This document shows, in pieces, positions 1 to 6,658 of a stretch of DNA of 13,332 bases. The stretch is from the NCBI GenBank assembly GCA_002352945.1, contig DDHL01000105.1:39288-52619 (forward strand), given 5' to 3'. Both the position numbers and the translations under genes were made by a program. Numbering within the stretch: the stretch's first letter is position 1; each line of letters opens with the position of its first letter. The notes beneath the pieces are model-generated. The model searched no databases. It saw only the letters and a list, made by a program, of their open reading frames with translations, and had not been told where the DNA came from. The stretch comes from Campylobacteraceae bacterium UBA1877 (GTDB taxonomy: Bacteria; Campylobacterota; Campylobacteria; Campylobacterales; Campylobacteraceae).

Positions 1-694
1 TATCTTTTGAGAGGGTCATATTTTGCATTACTTCATACATTTTTCTACTCTCAACTGCCGAAAGTCCTGTCATTCCCACATCAACAGCACCTTGCTGATA
101 GGCTAAAAACTGTTTTGAGCCAGAAAGAAGCGTAGGAGCACCTCCAAAAGCTTCAGCAGTCCATCCTTGTACCTTTCCGTAAGTACGGATTTTTTTACCC
201 TTTAAGCCATCTGGAGTTCGGATTGGCTCGCCATTGTTTAAATAAACATTGTGTCCATAAGCTTGCCACCAAAGAATTTTTGCACCAGTCTCTTCTAAAA
301 TGGCTTTATCTAAGATTGAGCGCATTTTTGAACCTGCTGCCACATTTGCACGCAAATGGGCTTCATTGTCAAATAAAAAGGGTAAACTAACCACATCTAC
401 TGCTGGAACTGAACCTGCAAAACGCCCTAAAGATGCAGACCCGGCTTCAATTGCTCCAGTGCCTACAGCTTCTGGAACTTGATTGTCTTTGTAAAGCTGT
501 GCAGATGGAAAAATGAGAACTTTTAATTCGCCATTTGATTTCTCTTCTACAATTTTTTTAAACTCTTTCCAGTTGTCGCCAAGCGGATGGCTCTCTGGAA
601 GTTGTAAAGTAACCCGAATTGTTGTGGCTGCACTAAGTGAGCCAGCAAGAAGTGCCGCAGCTAAGGTTGATTTTAAAATCGTTCTTAACGTCAT
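1..694 (-). CDS. TRAP transporter substrate-binding protein, DctP family (3' end cut by window edge)
   Basis: Periplasmic solute receptor of a tripartite (TRAP) carboxylate transporter. The first 231 codons are visible; full-length relatives run to about 330. ATG at 692-694 follows AAAGGGG. Residues 1-22 form a Sec signal peptide (charged TLRTILK start, alanine/leucine core, cleavage near SLSA). The mature start TIRVTLQLPESHPLG, the SLPFLFDNEAH segment (about 103-113), GLKGKKIRTYG (about 163-173) and FLAYQQGAVDVG (about 196-207) are typical of the family. R170 is at the position that usually binds the substrate carboxylate (family knowledge). The membrane subunits DctQ/DctM would lie beyond the left edge. 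The CoA-transferase and lyase genes just upstream suggest that the cargo is a carboxylate they process (inference). The substrate cannot be read from the sequence. Confidence 0.9.
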   Translation of the reverse strand, partial: MTLRTILKSTLAAALLAGSLSAATTIRVTLQLPESHPLGDNWKEFKKIVEEKSNGELKVLIFPSAQLYKDNQVPEAVGTGAIEAGSASLGRFAGSVPAVDVVSLPFLFDNEAHLRANVAAGSKMRSILDKAILEETGAKILWWQAYGHNVYLNNGEPIRTPDGLKGKKIRTYGKVQGWTAEAFGGAPTLLSGSKQFLAYQQGAVDVGMTGLSAVESRKMYEVMQNMTLSKD

Positions 695-724
695 GATTGC
701 CCCTTTTTTTAGATTTGTCTATTG

Positions 725-730
725 ATTGTA
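725..730 (-). promoter_or_regulatory. Candidate -10 box (TACAAT) close to dctP
   Basis: Reading leftwards, TACAAT lies about 30 nt before the dctP start codon. A transcript would begin near 718 and carry a short leader with the AAAGGGG ribosome site. No -35 box is visible, as is common for the vegetative sigma factor in Campylobacterota. The same hexamer occurs before the S4 gene, thiL and the 8720 gene. It could be chance in AT-rich DNA. Confidence 0.35.
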
Positions 731-785
731 ATAAAGCACGCTTAAAAAGAGTGCCCATTTTATCATATACTAGATTTTAGCGTCT

Positions 786-806
786 ATTATAGTTACTGTG
801 TGTAAC
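786..806 (-). promoter_or_regulatory. TATAAT -10 box abutting an inverted repeat (possible operator for dctP)
   Basis: On the minus strand GTTAC-ACACA-GTAAC (792-806) directly precedes CTATAAT, with TATAAT at 786-791. The overlapping pair ACTGT/ACAGT (795-799, 805-809) gives a second short dyad. A dyad in the spacer next to a -10 box is typical of a regulator site. It lies between the CoA-transferase stop and dctP, so dctP may have its own controlled promoter with a leader of about 85 nt. The arms are only 5 bp, so this is suggestive only. I see no T-rich terminator after the CoA-transferase gene. Confidence 0.35.
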
Positions 807-808
807 AG

Positions 809-2005
809 TTAAATAACACCCTTTTTTTGTAAGCGTTCAATCGCCTTTTCATCAAGCCCTAAAGTCTCTTGGAGTACTTTTTTATTATGCTCACCAAGTT
901 TTGGTCCAGCCCATTGAAGTTTGCCGGGAGTTTTGCTAAATTTTGGTACGATTCCTGGCATTTTTAACTGGCCGATTCCATCTACATGTAAAGATTGTAT
1001 CATTTGCCTTGCTTGAAAATGGATATCTTCAAACATATCTTTTACATCGTATATGGCTCCTGATGGAACATTGTGCTCTTCTAAAATTGCTAAAGCCTCT
1101 TTTGCATCCAAACTTGAAGTCCACGCTTCAATTTGCTCATCAAGATATTTTGCGTCCTTTGCCCTGCCCTCATTGTTGGTATATTTTGGATTCTCTTTTA
1201 AATCAGATCGCCCCATAGCTTCTGTTAAGCGCTTAAATATACTATCTCCATTTGCACCAATGACAATATATTTTTTATCTTTTGTAAGATATATGTTTGA
1301 TGGTGCAATTCCTGGAAGAACATTTCCAGTACGCTCTCGAATAAAATTAAACTGATCATACTCGGGAACGAGGCTTTCCATCAGGCTAAAAATCACTTCA
1401 TATAAAGCTACATCAATCATCTGCCCTTCGCCGGTTTTTTGCAGATGATGCAGCGCCATCATGGAGCTCATAACTGCATAAAGTGCAGCAATGGAATCAC
1501 CGATGCTGATTCCAGCACGGGTTGGTGGCAAGTCTGGATAGCCTGTTAAATGGCGGATTCCGCCCATTGCCTCTCCTACGCTTCCAAAACCTGCCCTATC
1601 GTGATATGGTCCATCTTGCCCGTAGCCTGAAATGCACACCATAATAAGGCGTGGATTTATCTTTTTTAGTGTTTCATAATCAAGATTCCACTTTTTTAAA
1701 GTTCCCGGTTTGAAGTTTTCTACTACAATATCAGTCTCTTTTACTAAATCGTGAATAATTTTTTGCCCCTCTGGGTCTTTTAAATTTACACTAATGCACT
1801 CTTTATTGCGCGATTGAACATACCACCATAGCGATGTGCCCTCTTTTAGCATCCTCCATTTTCGTAATGGATCACCACTGGTTGGTGGCTCAACTTTAAT
1901 GACTCTTGCTCCAAAATCTGCAAATAATCTTCCCGCAAATGGGCCTGCAATCAGGCTTCCAAGCTCTAAAACGCGCAACCCCTCCAAGGGGCCATTATTT
2001 CCCAC
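809..2005 (-). CDS. Class III (CaiB/BaiF, formyl-CoA transferase family) CoA-transferase
   Basis: Moves CoA from an acyl-CoA donor to a free carboxylate through an enzyme-bound aspartyl intermediate; probably cytoplasmic. The 398 residues match the family's usual length. Visible signatures are LEGLRVLELGSLIAGPFAGR (8-26), VENFKPGTL (95-103), ISGYGQDGPY (125-134) and GISIGDSIAALYA (165-177). D170 sits where Asp169 of formyl-CoA transferase carries the intermediate. The start is GTG at 2003-2005 behind AAAGGAG (2012-2018), inside the last codons of the lyase gene (11-nt overlap), so the two are translationally coupled. With an HMG-CoA-lyase relative upstream and a TRAP receptor downstream, a substrate such as citramalate, itaconate or 3-hydroxy-3-methylglutarate is plausible. 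That is inference from context; the family is too broad to name a substrate. Confidence 0.88.
   Translation of the reverse strand: MGNNGPLEGLRVLELGSLIAGPFAGRLFADFGARVIKVEPPTSGDPLRKWRMLKEGTSLWWYVQSRNKECISVNLKDPEGQKIIHDLVKETDIVVENFKPGTLKKWNLDYETLKKINPRLIMVCISGYGQDGPYHDRAGFGSVGEAMGGIRHLTGYPDLPPTRAGISIGDSIAALYAVMSSMMALHHLQKTGEGQMIDVALYEVIFSLMESLVPEYDQFNFIRERTGNVLPGIAPSNIYLTKDKKYIVIGANGDSIFKRLTEAMGRSDLKENPKYTNNEGRAKDAKYLDEQIEAWTSSLDAKEALAILEEHNVPSGAIYDVKDMFEDIHFQARQMIQSLHVDGIGQLKMPGIVPKFSKTPGKLQWAGPKLGEHNKKVLQETLGLDEKAIERLQKKGVI
982..991. repeat. TTACATGTAA palindrome, variant copy (CTACATGTAA)
   Basis: Core TACATGTA at 983-990 is intact. In the CoA-transferase frame it encodes LHVD. Confidence 0.6.
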
Positions 2006-2897
2006 AACTTACTCCTTTACATGTAGAATTTGGTAAATTTGCCATACGGCTAAAAAGTGTTGGACTAACATGTTTTTTGATTAACTCACTCACTTTTAAA
2101 AGTTTATCTAAATCAATACTGGTTTTAAATCCCATAGAGTGGAGCATATTTACTAAATCTTCACTTGCAATATTCCCAGCTGCTCCTGGAGCAAATGGAC
2201 ATCCTCCAATTCCACCAACTGCGGATTCAATCATACTAACACCTTCATTTATTGCAGCAAAGGCGTTAGCTAGCCCCATTCCTCTGGTATCGTGCAAATG
2301 TAAACCTAGTGGTCTATCGATTTGAGGCATGAGAGCTTTAAGTGTTTTTTGAACTTGAATGGGATTTGCAATGCCGATGGTATCGGCAAGACATATCTCA
2401 TCTACATTTAATTCCTGGCCAAAACGAACCATGTTAGCAACTGCTTTGATTGGAATTTCCCCCTCAAATGGGCAGCCAAAACTAGTAGCTAAAGCAAGCT
2501 TTACATGTAAAGATGGATAGGCTTGTTTTATCTCTTTGAGTGCTTCTAGCGACTCTTGCGGAGTTCTTCTAACATTTGCCATATTGTGAGATTTTGAGAC
2601 AGAAACTACGTAAGTTATCGCTTTTGCTCCCGCTTCAAATGCAGCCTTTGCTCCATATAGATTTGGAACAAGTACGGTTGTGGGATACTCTTTTAACTCT
2701 TGAACAATAGTCGAAGCATCTCTCATTTGAGCTATTGCTTTAGGAGAGACAAAGGCCCCTACTTCCATATTTGTAAAACCGGCTTCATATAAAGCTTTTA
2801 TTATCATTAGCTTTGTTTTGGTTGGAATCCACTCTTTTATGCTTTGAAAACCATCTCGAGGTCCAACCTCTACGATGGTTATAAAATTATCTTCCAT
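1995..2897 (-). CDS. HMG-CoA lyase family protein (DRE-TIM aldolase; 3-hydroxy-3-methylglutaryl-CoA or citramalyl-CoA-type lyase)
   Basis: Cleaves a 3-hydroxyacyl-CoA by retro-Claisen reaction to acetyl-CoA plus a ketoacid (acetoacetate for HMG-CoA, pyruvate for citramalyl-CoA). The 300 residues form one TIM-barrel domain. All key positions of the human enzyme are recognisable: VGPRDGFQ with R14/D15, MEVGAFVSPK with E45, LADTIG with D172, LHLHDTRG with metal ligands H200/H202, and GGIGGCPFAPGAAGN with C233 in the mobile lid. ATG at 2895-2897 follows AGGATAAAG, which contains the rpoN stop codon (2-nt gap), so it is read as part of the rpoN transcript. It overlaps the CoA-transferase by 11 nt. 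HDTRG replaces the HDTYG of the classical enzyme, so HMG-CoA is not certain as substrate. Confidence 0.88.
   Translation of the reverse strand: MEDNFITIVEVGPRDGFQSIKEWIPTKTKLMIIKALYEAGFTNMEVGAFVSPKAIAQMRDASTIVQELKEYPTTVLVPNLYGAKAAFEAGAKAITYVVSVSKSHNMANVRRTPQESLEALKEIKQAYPSLHVKLALATSFGCPFEGEIPIKAVANMVRFGQELNVDEICLADTIGIANPIQVQKTLKALMPQIDRPLGLHLHDTRGMGLANAFAAINEGVSMIESAVGGIGGCPFAPGAAGNIASEDLVNMLHSMGFKTSIDLDKLLKVSELIKKHVSPTLFSRMANLPNSTCKGVSCGK
2017..2026. repeat. TTACATGTAA palindrome, variant copy (TTACATGTAG)
   Basis: Core at 2018-2025 is intact. It encodes STCK near the end of the lyase gene and touches the AAAGGAG ribosome site (2012-2018) of the CoA-transferase gene. Confidence 0.6.
2499..2512. 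repeat. TTACATGTAA palindrome, 14-bp perfect copy (CTTTACATGTAAAG)
   Basis: Exact 10-mer at 2501-2510, with symmetry extending to 14 bp. It encodes LHVK in the lyase gene. Confidence 0.8.
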
Positions 2898-2899
2898 CT

Positions 2900-4177
2900 T
2901 TATCCTTGTCTGTATTTGTTGAGTTTTTTGCGTTCGCTTGAGCCGGCAATATTGAGTTGTTTGCGATATTTTGTGATGGTTCGGCGAACCATTTTAACGC
3001 CAAACTTTTCTTCAATCATAGCAAGCAGTTTTGCATCACTATAAGGTTTTTGAGGCGGTTCGTTATTTACAAGCTCTTGCAAATAAGCTTTAATAGCAGC
3101 GTTTGAGACTTCTTCATCAATAGCAGCGCTAAAGAAATTTTTAATTGGAATTATACCTCTGTTGCAAGCGATATATTTGTTTGCAATTGCTCTTGAGATT
3201 GTTGAAGGGTTGCGTTCAAGCTCATCGGCTAAATCTTTTAGCTTCATAGGTTTAATTGCTCCCCCCATAAAAAAGTCATATTGATACTCTACAATCATTA
3301 AGCCAAGCTTATAAAGCGTTGCTTTTCGCATTTCAAGAGCGTCTATTAAATCTTTTGCATCTTTTAACTTTTGGGCGACAAAGTTATGAGATTCATCCAT
3401 TCCTTCTGAGTCAATTATGATATCTGGATAGTAAGAGTCATTGAGCTTTACTTCAATTTGTCCATTCTCTTCAAAGATGAAAAGGTCTGGTATAACTTGA
3501 GGCTCCTCTTCGAAAAATTCAATTGCCGGTGGAATTTTAAAGTGTTTGATAATATTAAGCGCTTGGGAGAAGTATGGCTCATTTGAGTAAGACTCTAGTG
3601 AGTCAAAATCATCAATGAGTATTTTAACTTGTGAGTAAAGCGTTTCATTAACATCTAAATCTTCCAATTGAAAAAGAAAGGCCTCTTTCATATCTTTTGC
3701 ACCGATTCCTGGTGGCAAAAGATAGGCAAAACGCTTTCTAATCCGCTCTACTTCATCTTCGCTCCATCCATTTTGCGTCCACCAAGATGAGAGGGGAGCA
3801 TAGTAGCCTTCTTCATTGATCTGCTCAATTATGCCAAAGGCAATCTCTTGGGATTTTGGAGTGGGAAACAAGGGTGGATTAATCTGCTCATAAAGCGTAT
3901 CGTACAAAGAGTTTTTAGCCAAAGTTAAGGCTTCAATGGCTTCTGTTGCTGAATTTTTAGAAACTTGGTCAAAAAAGTTGCGTTTATGGTAAGGCAGGCT
4001 CTTGTCCATGCGCTCATTGCCAGGACGAATCTGCAAAAGCGGATTTGCCTCGCAAAAAGGCTCTAGAGTTTCACTAAGAGATTCTAGATTTGATTGTAAA
4101 ATCGGAAGCCAGCTGCGAAGCGTGGTTGAGAGTTTTTGCTTCGTGCTTGGTGTTGGAGCCGTGCGGAGTGAAAGCAT
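2900..4177 (-). CDS. rpoN: RNA polymerase sigma-54 factor RpoN
   Basis: Sigma-54 binds core polymerase, recognises GG/GC (-24/-12) promoters and needs an AAA+ activator. In Campylobacterota it mainly serves flagellar middle and late genes (family knowledge). The 425 residues are normal for this group. Region I, the activator-responsive end, is represented by SWLPILQSNLESLSETLEPF (22-41) followed by CEANPLLQI. A helix-turn-helix lies at about 312-336 (LKDLADELERNPSTISRAIA), and the RpoN box at 397-406 reads VRRTITKYRK (usual form ARRTV-KYRE). ATG at 4175-4177 comes 2 nt after the lptB stop with only a weak ribosome site, suggesting coupling. lptB-rpoN adjacency is widespread in proteobacteria. 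HMG-CoA-lyase and CoA-transferase genes directly behind it are less expected. Confidence 0.97.
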   Translation of the reverse strand: MLSLRTAPTPSTKQKLSTTLRSWLPILQSNLESLSETLEPFCEANPLLQIRPGNERMDKSLPYHKRNFFDQVSKNSATEAIEALTLAKNSLYDTLYEQINPPLFPTPKSQEIAFGIIEQINEEGYYAPLSSWWTQNGWSEDEVERIRKRFAYLLPPGIGAKDMKEAFLFQLEDLDVNETLYSQVKILIDDFDSLESYSNEPYFSQALNIIKHFKIPPAIEFFEEEPQVIPDLFIFEENGQIEVKLNDSYYPDIIIDSEGMDESHNFVAQKLKDAKDLIDALEMRKATLYKLGLMIVEYQYDFFMGGAIKPMKLKDLADELERNPSTISRAIANKYIACNRGIIPIKNFFSAAIDEEVSNAAIKAYLQELVNNEPPQKPYSDAKLLAMIEEKFGVKMVRRTITKYRKQLNIAGSSERKKLNKYRQG

Positions 4178-4179
4178 TT

Positions 4180-4905
4180 TTATACCAATTTAAAACTTTC
4201 ACCTAAATAGTATGTGCGAACCAATTTATTGTTCGCAACCTCTTCACTTGTGCCGCTTGCTAAAAGTGAGCCATCTTTTATAACATAGGCTCGGTCACAA
4301 ATTGCTAATGTTTCACGAACATTGTGGTCGGTTATAAGCACTCCAATTCCAAGTTTTTTTAAATCTTTTACTATGCTTTGAATATCATTTACCGCAATTG
4401 GATCAACTCCAGCAAATGGCTCATCTAAGAGTAAAAATTTTGGCGTAATTGCAAGAGAGCGGGCAATTTCGCAGCGTCTTCTTTCCCCACCGCTTAGGCT
4501 AACGCCTTTTCTTTGACGGATTGGCTCAATGTTAAGAAGGGTTAAAAGCTCGTTAACTTTTACCTCTTGCTCTTTTGGGTCATCATAAACAATCTCAGCT
4601 GCTAGCATAAGGTTCTCTTCCACACTTAAATCTTTAAAAATGCTAGATTCTTGGGGCAAATAACCAATGCCCTCTTTTGCTCTTACATGTAAAGGCATAG
4701 AAGAGATATTAACGTTATCTAAATAGATTTTACCCTTAGTTGCTTCAATAAGTCCGCAAATCATATAAAATGTAGTGGTTTTTCCAGCCCCGTTTGGACC
4801 AAGAAGCCCTACCACTTCGCCGCTTTTAACTTCAAGAGAAACATCGTGGATAACGGGAGTTTTTTTGATAGTTTTGGATAATTTTTCAACTTTTAACTTA
4901 TGCAT
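4180..4905 (-). CDS. lptB: LPS export ABC transporter ATP-binding protein LptB
   Basis: Cytoplasmic ATPase of the LptB2FG complex, which extracts lipopolysaccharide from the inner membrane and drives it across the LptA bridge. All 241 residues belong to one ABC domain: Walker A GPNGAGKT (36-43), Q-loop YLPQE (82-86), signature LSGGE (137-141), Walker [14 protein letters not shown] (157-169) and H-loop ITDHNV (191-196). The GYLPQE and [12 protein letters not shown] stretches, and rpoN as next gene, mark LptB rather than a branched-chain amino acid ATPase. ATG at 4903-4905 follows GAGGT and overlaps the tsaE end by 8 nt. The LHVR at 72-75 is written by a copy of the palindrome. Confidence 0.96.
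   Translation of the reverse strand: MHKLKVEKLSKTIKKTPVIHDVSLEVKSGEVVGLLGPNGAGKTTTFYMICGLIEATKGKIYLDNVNISSMPLHVRAKEGIGYLPQESSIFKDLSVEENLMLAAEIVYDDPKEQEVKVNELLTLLNIEPIRQRKGVSLSGGERRRCEIARSLAITPKFLLLDEPFAGVDPIAVNDIQSIVKDLKKLGIGVLITDHNVRETLAICDRAYVIKDGSLLASGTSEEVANNKLVRTYYLGESFKLV
4683..4692. repeat. TTACATGTAA palindrome, exact copy
   Basis: Exact 10-mer inside lptB, encoding LHVR. Confidence 0.8.
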
Positions 4906-5314
4906 ACTCTACCTCATAATAGCGCGCATCATCTGTTGGTGTAATGCGCACGATAATATAATCTAACCCCACTCCACTTAGCATTTTGATAAAAGCTTCA
5001 TCGGCCCACTCTACAACATGGACTCCGGGCTGGGCTAATTGCTCAAGCAAGCCTTGATGCAAAAAGCCATCGGTTCCAGTTTGGTAAATATCGTAATGAA
5101 AAAGCCAGTCATCATAATTTTGCATTATTGAAAATGTTGGGGATGTGACGCTTTGTTTTACATGTAAAGCTTTTGCTAGAGATTTAACTAGTGTTGTTTT
5201 GCCTGCTGCCAAATCACCTTGGAGCAAAACAATACCTCCGTCTTTTAGGGATTTTGCCAAAACATTAGCTACACTATCAACTCCATCAAGCTTACATGTA
5301 AAGGTCTGTTTCAT
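4898..5314 (-). CDS. tsaE: tRNA N6-threonylcarbamoyladenosine biosynthesis ATPase TsaE
   Basis: P-loop ATPase that cycles the TsaB-TsaD complex during t6A37 modification of ANN-decoding tRNAs in the cytosol. The 138 residues are normal. Walker A is GDLAAGKT (33-40), followed by the switch-like VTSPTFSIM (56-64), the HYDIYQ segment (73-78) and VVEWAD (100-105), all family hallmarks. The usual P-loop is GDLGAGKT; here alanine replaces one glycine at position 37. ATG at 5312-5314 shares bases with the trpD TGA (4-nt overlap), and the end overlaps lptB by 8 nt. Two copies of the palindrome fall in this short gene, encoding FTCK at 5-8 and LHVK at 50-53. Confidence 0.95.
   Translation of the reverse strand: MKQTFTCKLDGVDSVANVLAKSLKDGGIVLLQGDLAAGKTTLVKSLAKALHVKQSVTSPTFSIMQNYDDWLFHYDIYQTGTDGFLHQGLLEQLAQPGVHVVEWADEAFIKMLSGVGLDYIIVRITPTDDARYYEVEYA
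5157..5168. repeat. TTACATGTAA palindrome, 12-bp perfect copy
   Basis: TTTACATGTAAA inside tsaE, encoding LHVK next to the VTSPTF motif. Confidence 0.8.
5292..5301. repeat. TTACATGTAA palindrome, exact copy
   Basis: Second copy in tsaE, 134 bp from the first, encoding FTCK at residues 5-8. Confidence 0.8.
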
Positions 5315-6294
5315 AGGCTGTTTGACACCTTTATAATCTCTTCTAATTTATTTTTAGCCTTGCCGCTTTCGATGGCCATTTTAGCCATTTCAATCCCCTC
5401 TTTCATATCTCGCACCTGACCATCTGCCCAAAGAGCTGCAGCGCTGTTTAAAAGTACGATGTCTTTTTTTGCACCCTCTTCTTTATTTTCTAAAATTGCT
5501 CTTGTGATTGAAGCGTTATGGTGTGCATCGGCTCCTTTTATCGCTTCAAAAGGGTAAAGTTTAAAGCCAAATTGCTGTGGATCGATCTCTAAATACTCAG
5601 TCTTTTCTCCGGTTACTCTGATTGCATCGCTAATTCCACTAATACTTAACTCATCCATTCCATCTCGAGATGAAACAACTAAGGATGATGGTGAATTTAA
5701 AAGTGAAAGCGCATTTGCAATGGGTCTTAAAAATTTCTCTGGATAGACTCCTAAAAGATACTTTGTAGCGCCTGCTGGATTTGTAAGAGGTCCTAAAATA
5801 TTAAAAATAGTAGGATGCTCGATGCTTCGGCGTATTGGCATAATATGGCGCATAGCCGGATGGTGATTTATTGCAAACATAAATGTAAAGCCGCACTCTT
5901 CAAGCATTCTGGCTTGATGTTTAATGTCAAGATTAAGATTGATTCCCAATGCTTCAAGAACATCAGCGCTTCCTGAATTGCTTGTAATTGCACGGTTTCC
6001 ATGTTTTGCAACAGCACTTCCAAGAGAGGCTAAAATCAAAGCTGTTGTGGTTGAAATATTAAAGCTTCCGCTTTTATCTCCTCCCGTTCCAACTATATCA
6101 ATAACTCTATCGCGCAAAGGTTTTTCAAGAGAGAGTTTGATGCAGTGTTCTCGCATTACGCTTGCAGCTGCTGCCAAATCTGTTTCACTCTCTCCCTTTT
6201 CGTGCAAGTTGATTAAATATTCTCTGGCTTCTTGTTCATCTACTCGGTTTTGAAAAAGCAAATCAAACCAATGGCGCGTTTGATCGTAGCTCAT
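5311..6294 (-). CDS. trpD: Anthranilate phosphoribosyltransferase TrpD
   Basis: Second step of tryptophan synthesis: anthranilate plus PRPP gives phosphoribosyl-anthranilate. The 327 residues carry the class signatures: PRPP-binding GTGGDKSGSFNIST (69-82), KHGNR (97-101), SGSADVLEALG (107-117), GPLTNPA (168-174) and the metal-binding DGMDE (211-215). It is a stand-alone enzyme, not the TrpG-TrpD fusion found in some Campylobacter. ATG at 6292-6294 has a strong AAGGAG and overlaps the S4 gene stop (ATGA). The stop overlaps tsaE in the same way. No other trp genes are present, so the pathway genes must be scattered or elsewhere. I see no leader peptide or attenuator. Confidence 0.95.
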   Translation of the reverse strand: MSYDQTRHWFDLLFQNRVDEQEAREYLINLHEKGESETDLAAAASVMREHCIKLSLEKPLRDRVIDIVGTGGDKSGSFNISTTTALILASLGSAVAKHGNRAITSNSGSADVLEALGINLNLDIKHQARMLEECGFTFMFAINHHPAMRHIMPIRRSIEHPTIFNILGPLTNPAGATKYLLGVYPEKFLRPIANALSLLNSPSSLVVSSRDGMDELSISGISDAIRVTGEKTEYLEIDPQQFGFKLYPFEAIKGADAHHNASITRAILENKEEGAKKDIVLLNSAAALWADGQVRDMKEGIEMAKMAIESGKAKNKLEEIIKVSNSL

Positions 6295-6539
6295 AAAATC
6301 TCCTTAACATATAAGTTTTGTTTTGATTTTGGGATAGTTTTTGTTGTTGGGATATCAAGTACTTCATACGAGCGCGGTTTTTCAAGATAGGCAATGGTAA
6401 TGATATCCCCTACTTTGACGGTTTTGGCAGGTTTAGCCACCGCACCATTGATTGATACAACGCCACTTTTGCACATATCTTCTGATATAGCCCGACGCTT
6501 AGTAAGATTAACACAATTTAAAAATTTATCTATTCGCAT
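6291..6539 (-). CDS. Small S4-domain RNA-binding protein (RqcP/HSP15-like)
   Basis: An 82-residue protein made almost entirely of one S4 RNA-binding fold. The start MRIDKFLNCVNLTKRR (1-16) and SGVVSINGAVAKPAKTVKVG (25-44) fit the alpha-L motif. Relatives include RqcP of Bacillus, which holds the peptidyl-tRNA on obstructed 50S subunits during alanine tailing, and HSP15, which binds stalled 50S subunits. A ribosome-rescue role is therefore likely but not proven. ATG at 6537-6539 is where the domain begins, yet no Shine-Dalgarno sequence precedes it, and a TACAAT box ends 6 nt upstream of the start codon. It overlaps trpD by 4 nt and heads the long minus-strand run. Confidence 0.85.
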   Translation of the reverse strand: MRIDKFLNCVNLTKRRAISEDMCKSGVVSINGAVAKPAKTVKVGDIITIAYLEKPRSYEVLDIPTTKTIPKSKQNLYVKEIL

Positions 6540-6544
6540 AGTGT

Positions 6545-6550
6545 ATTGTA
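6545..6550 (-). promoter_or_regulatory. Candidate -10 box (TACAAT) directly before the S4 gene
   Basis: TACAAT in a TTACAATACAC context ends 6 nt upstream of the S4 start codon. A transcript starting 6-8 nt downstream would begin at or within 1-2 nt of the ATG. This is the only promoter candidate I see in the 119-bp gap between truD and the S4 gene. It would drive the run from the S4 gene to the CoA-transferase gene. Confidence 0.4.
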
Positions 6551-6643
6551 ATGAAAAAAACTGAAAGTAGCAATAAATGGAATAAAAAATGCTTGTAAAA
6601 TCTCCACTATTTCAATTTTAGATTTAAAAGTTGCCAAAAAGTT

Positions 6644-6653
6644 TTACATGTAA
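6644..6653. repeat. TTACATGTAA palindrome, exact intergenic copy
   Basis: The only copy outside genes, 5 nt beyond the truD stop codon in the truD/S4 gap. Confidence 0.8.
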
Positions 6654-6658
6654 GCCCT

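Noticed and set aside
735..765. Possible sigma-54 promoter before dctP (GGCAC ... AAGC)
   Set aside because: Distance between the GG and GC elements is 12 nt, not the required 10.
1906..2325. 139-residue plus-strand frame antisense to the lyase and transferase
   Set aside because: Antisense shadow of two well-supported genes; no ribosome site or recognisable domain.
6640..6658. Palindrome copy after truD as a terminator
   Set aside because: A loopless 10-bp palindrome cannot form a stable terminator hairpin, and the same motif occurs mostly inside genes.
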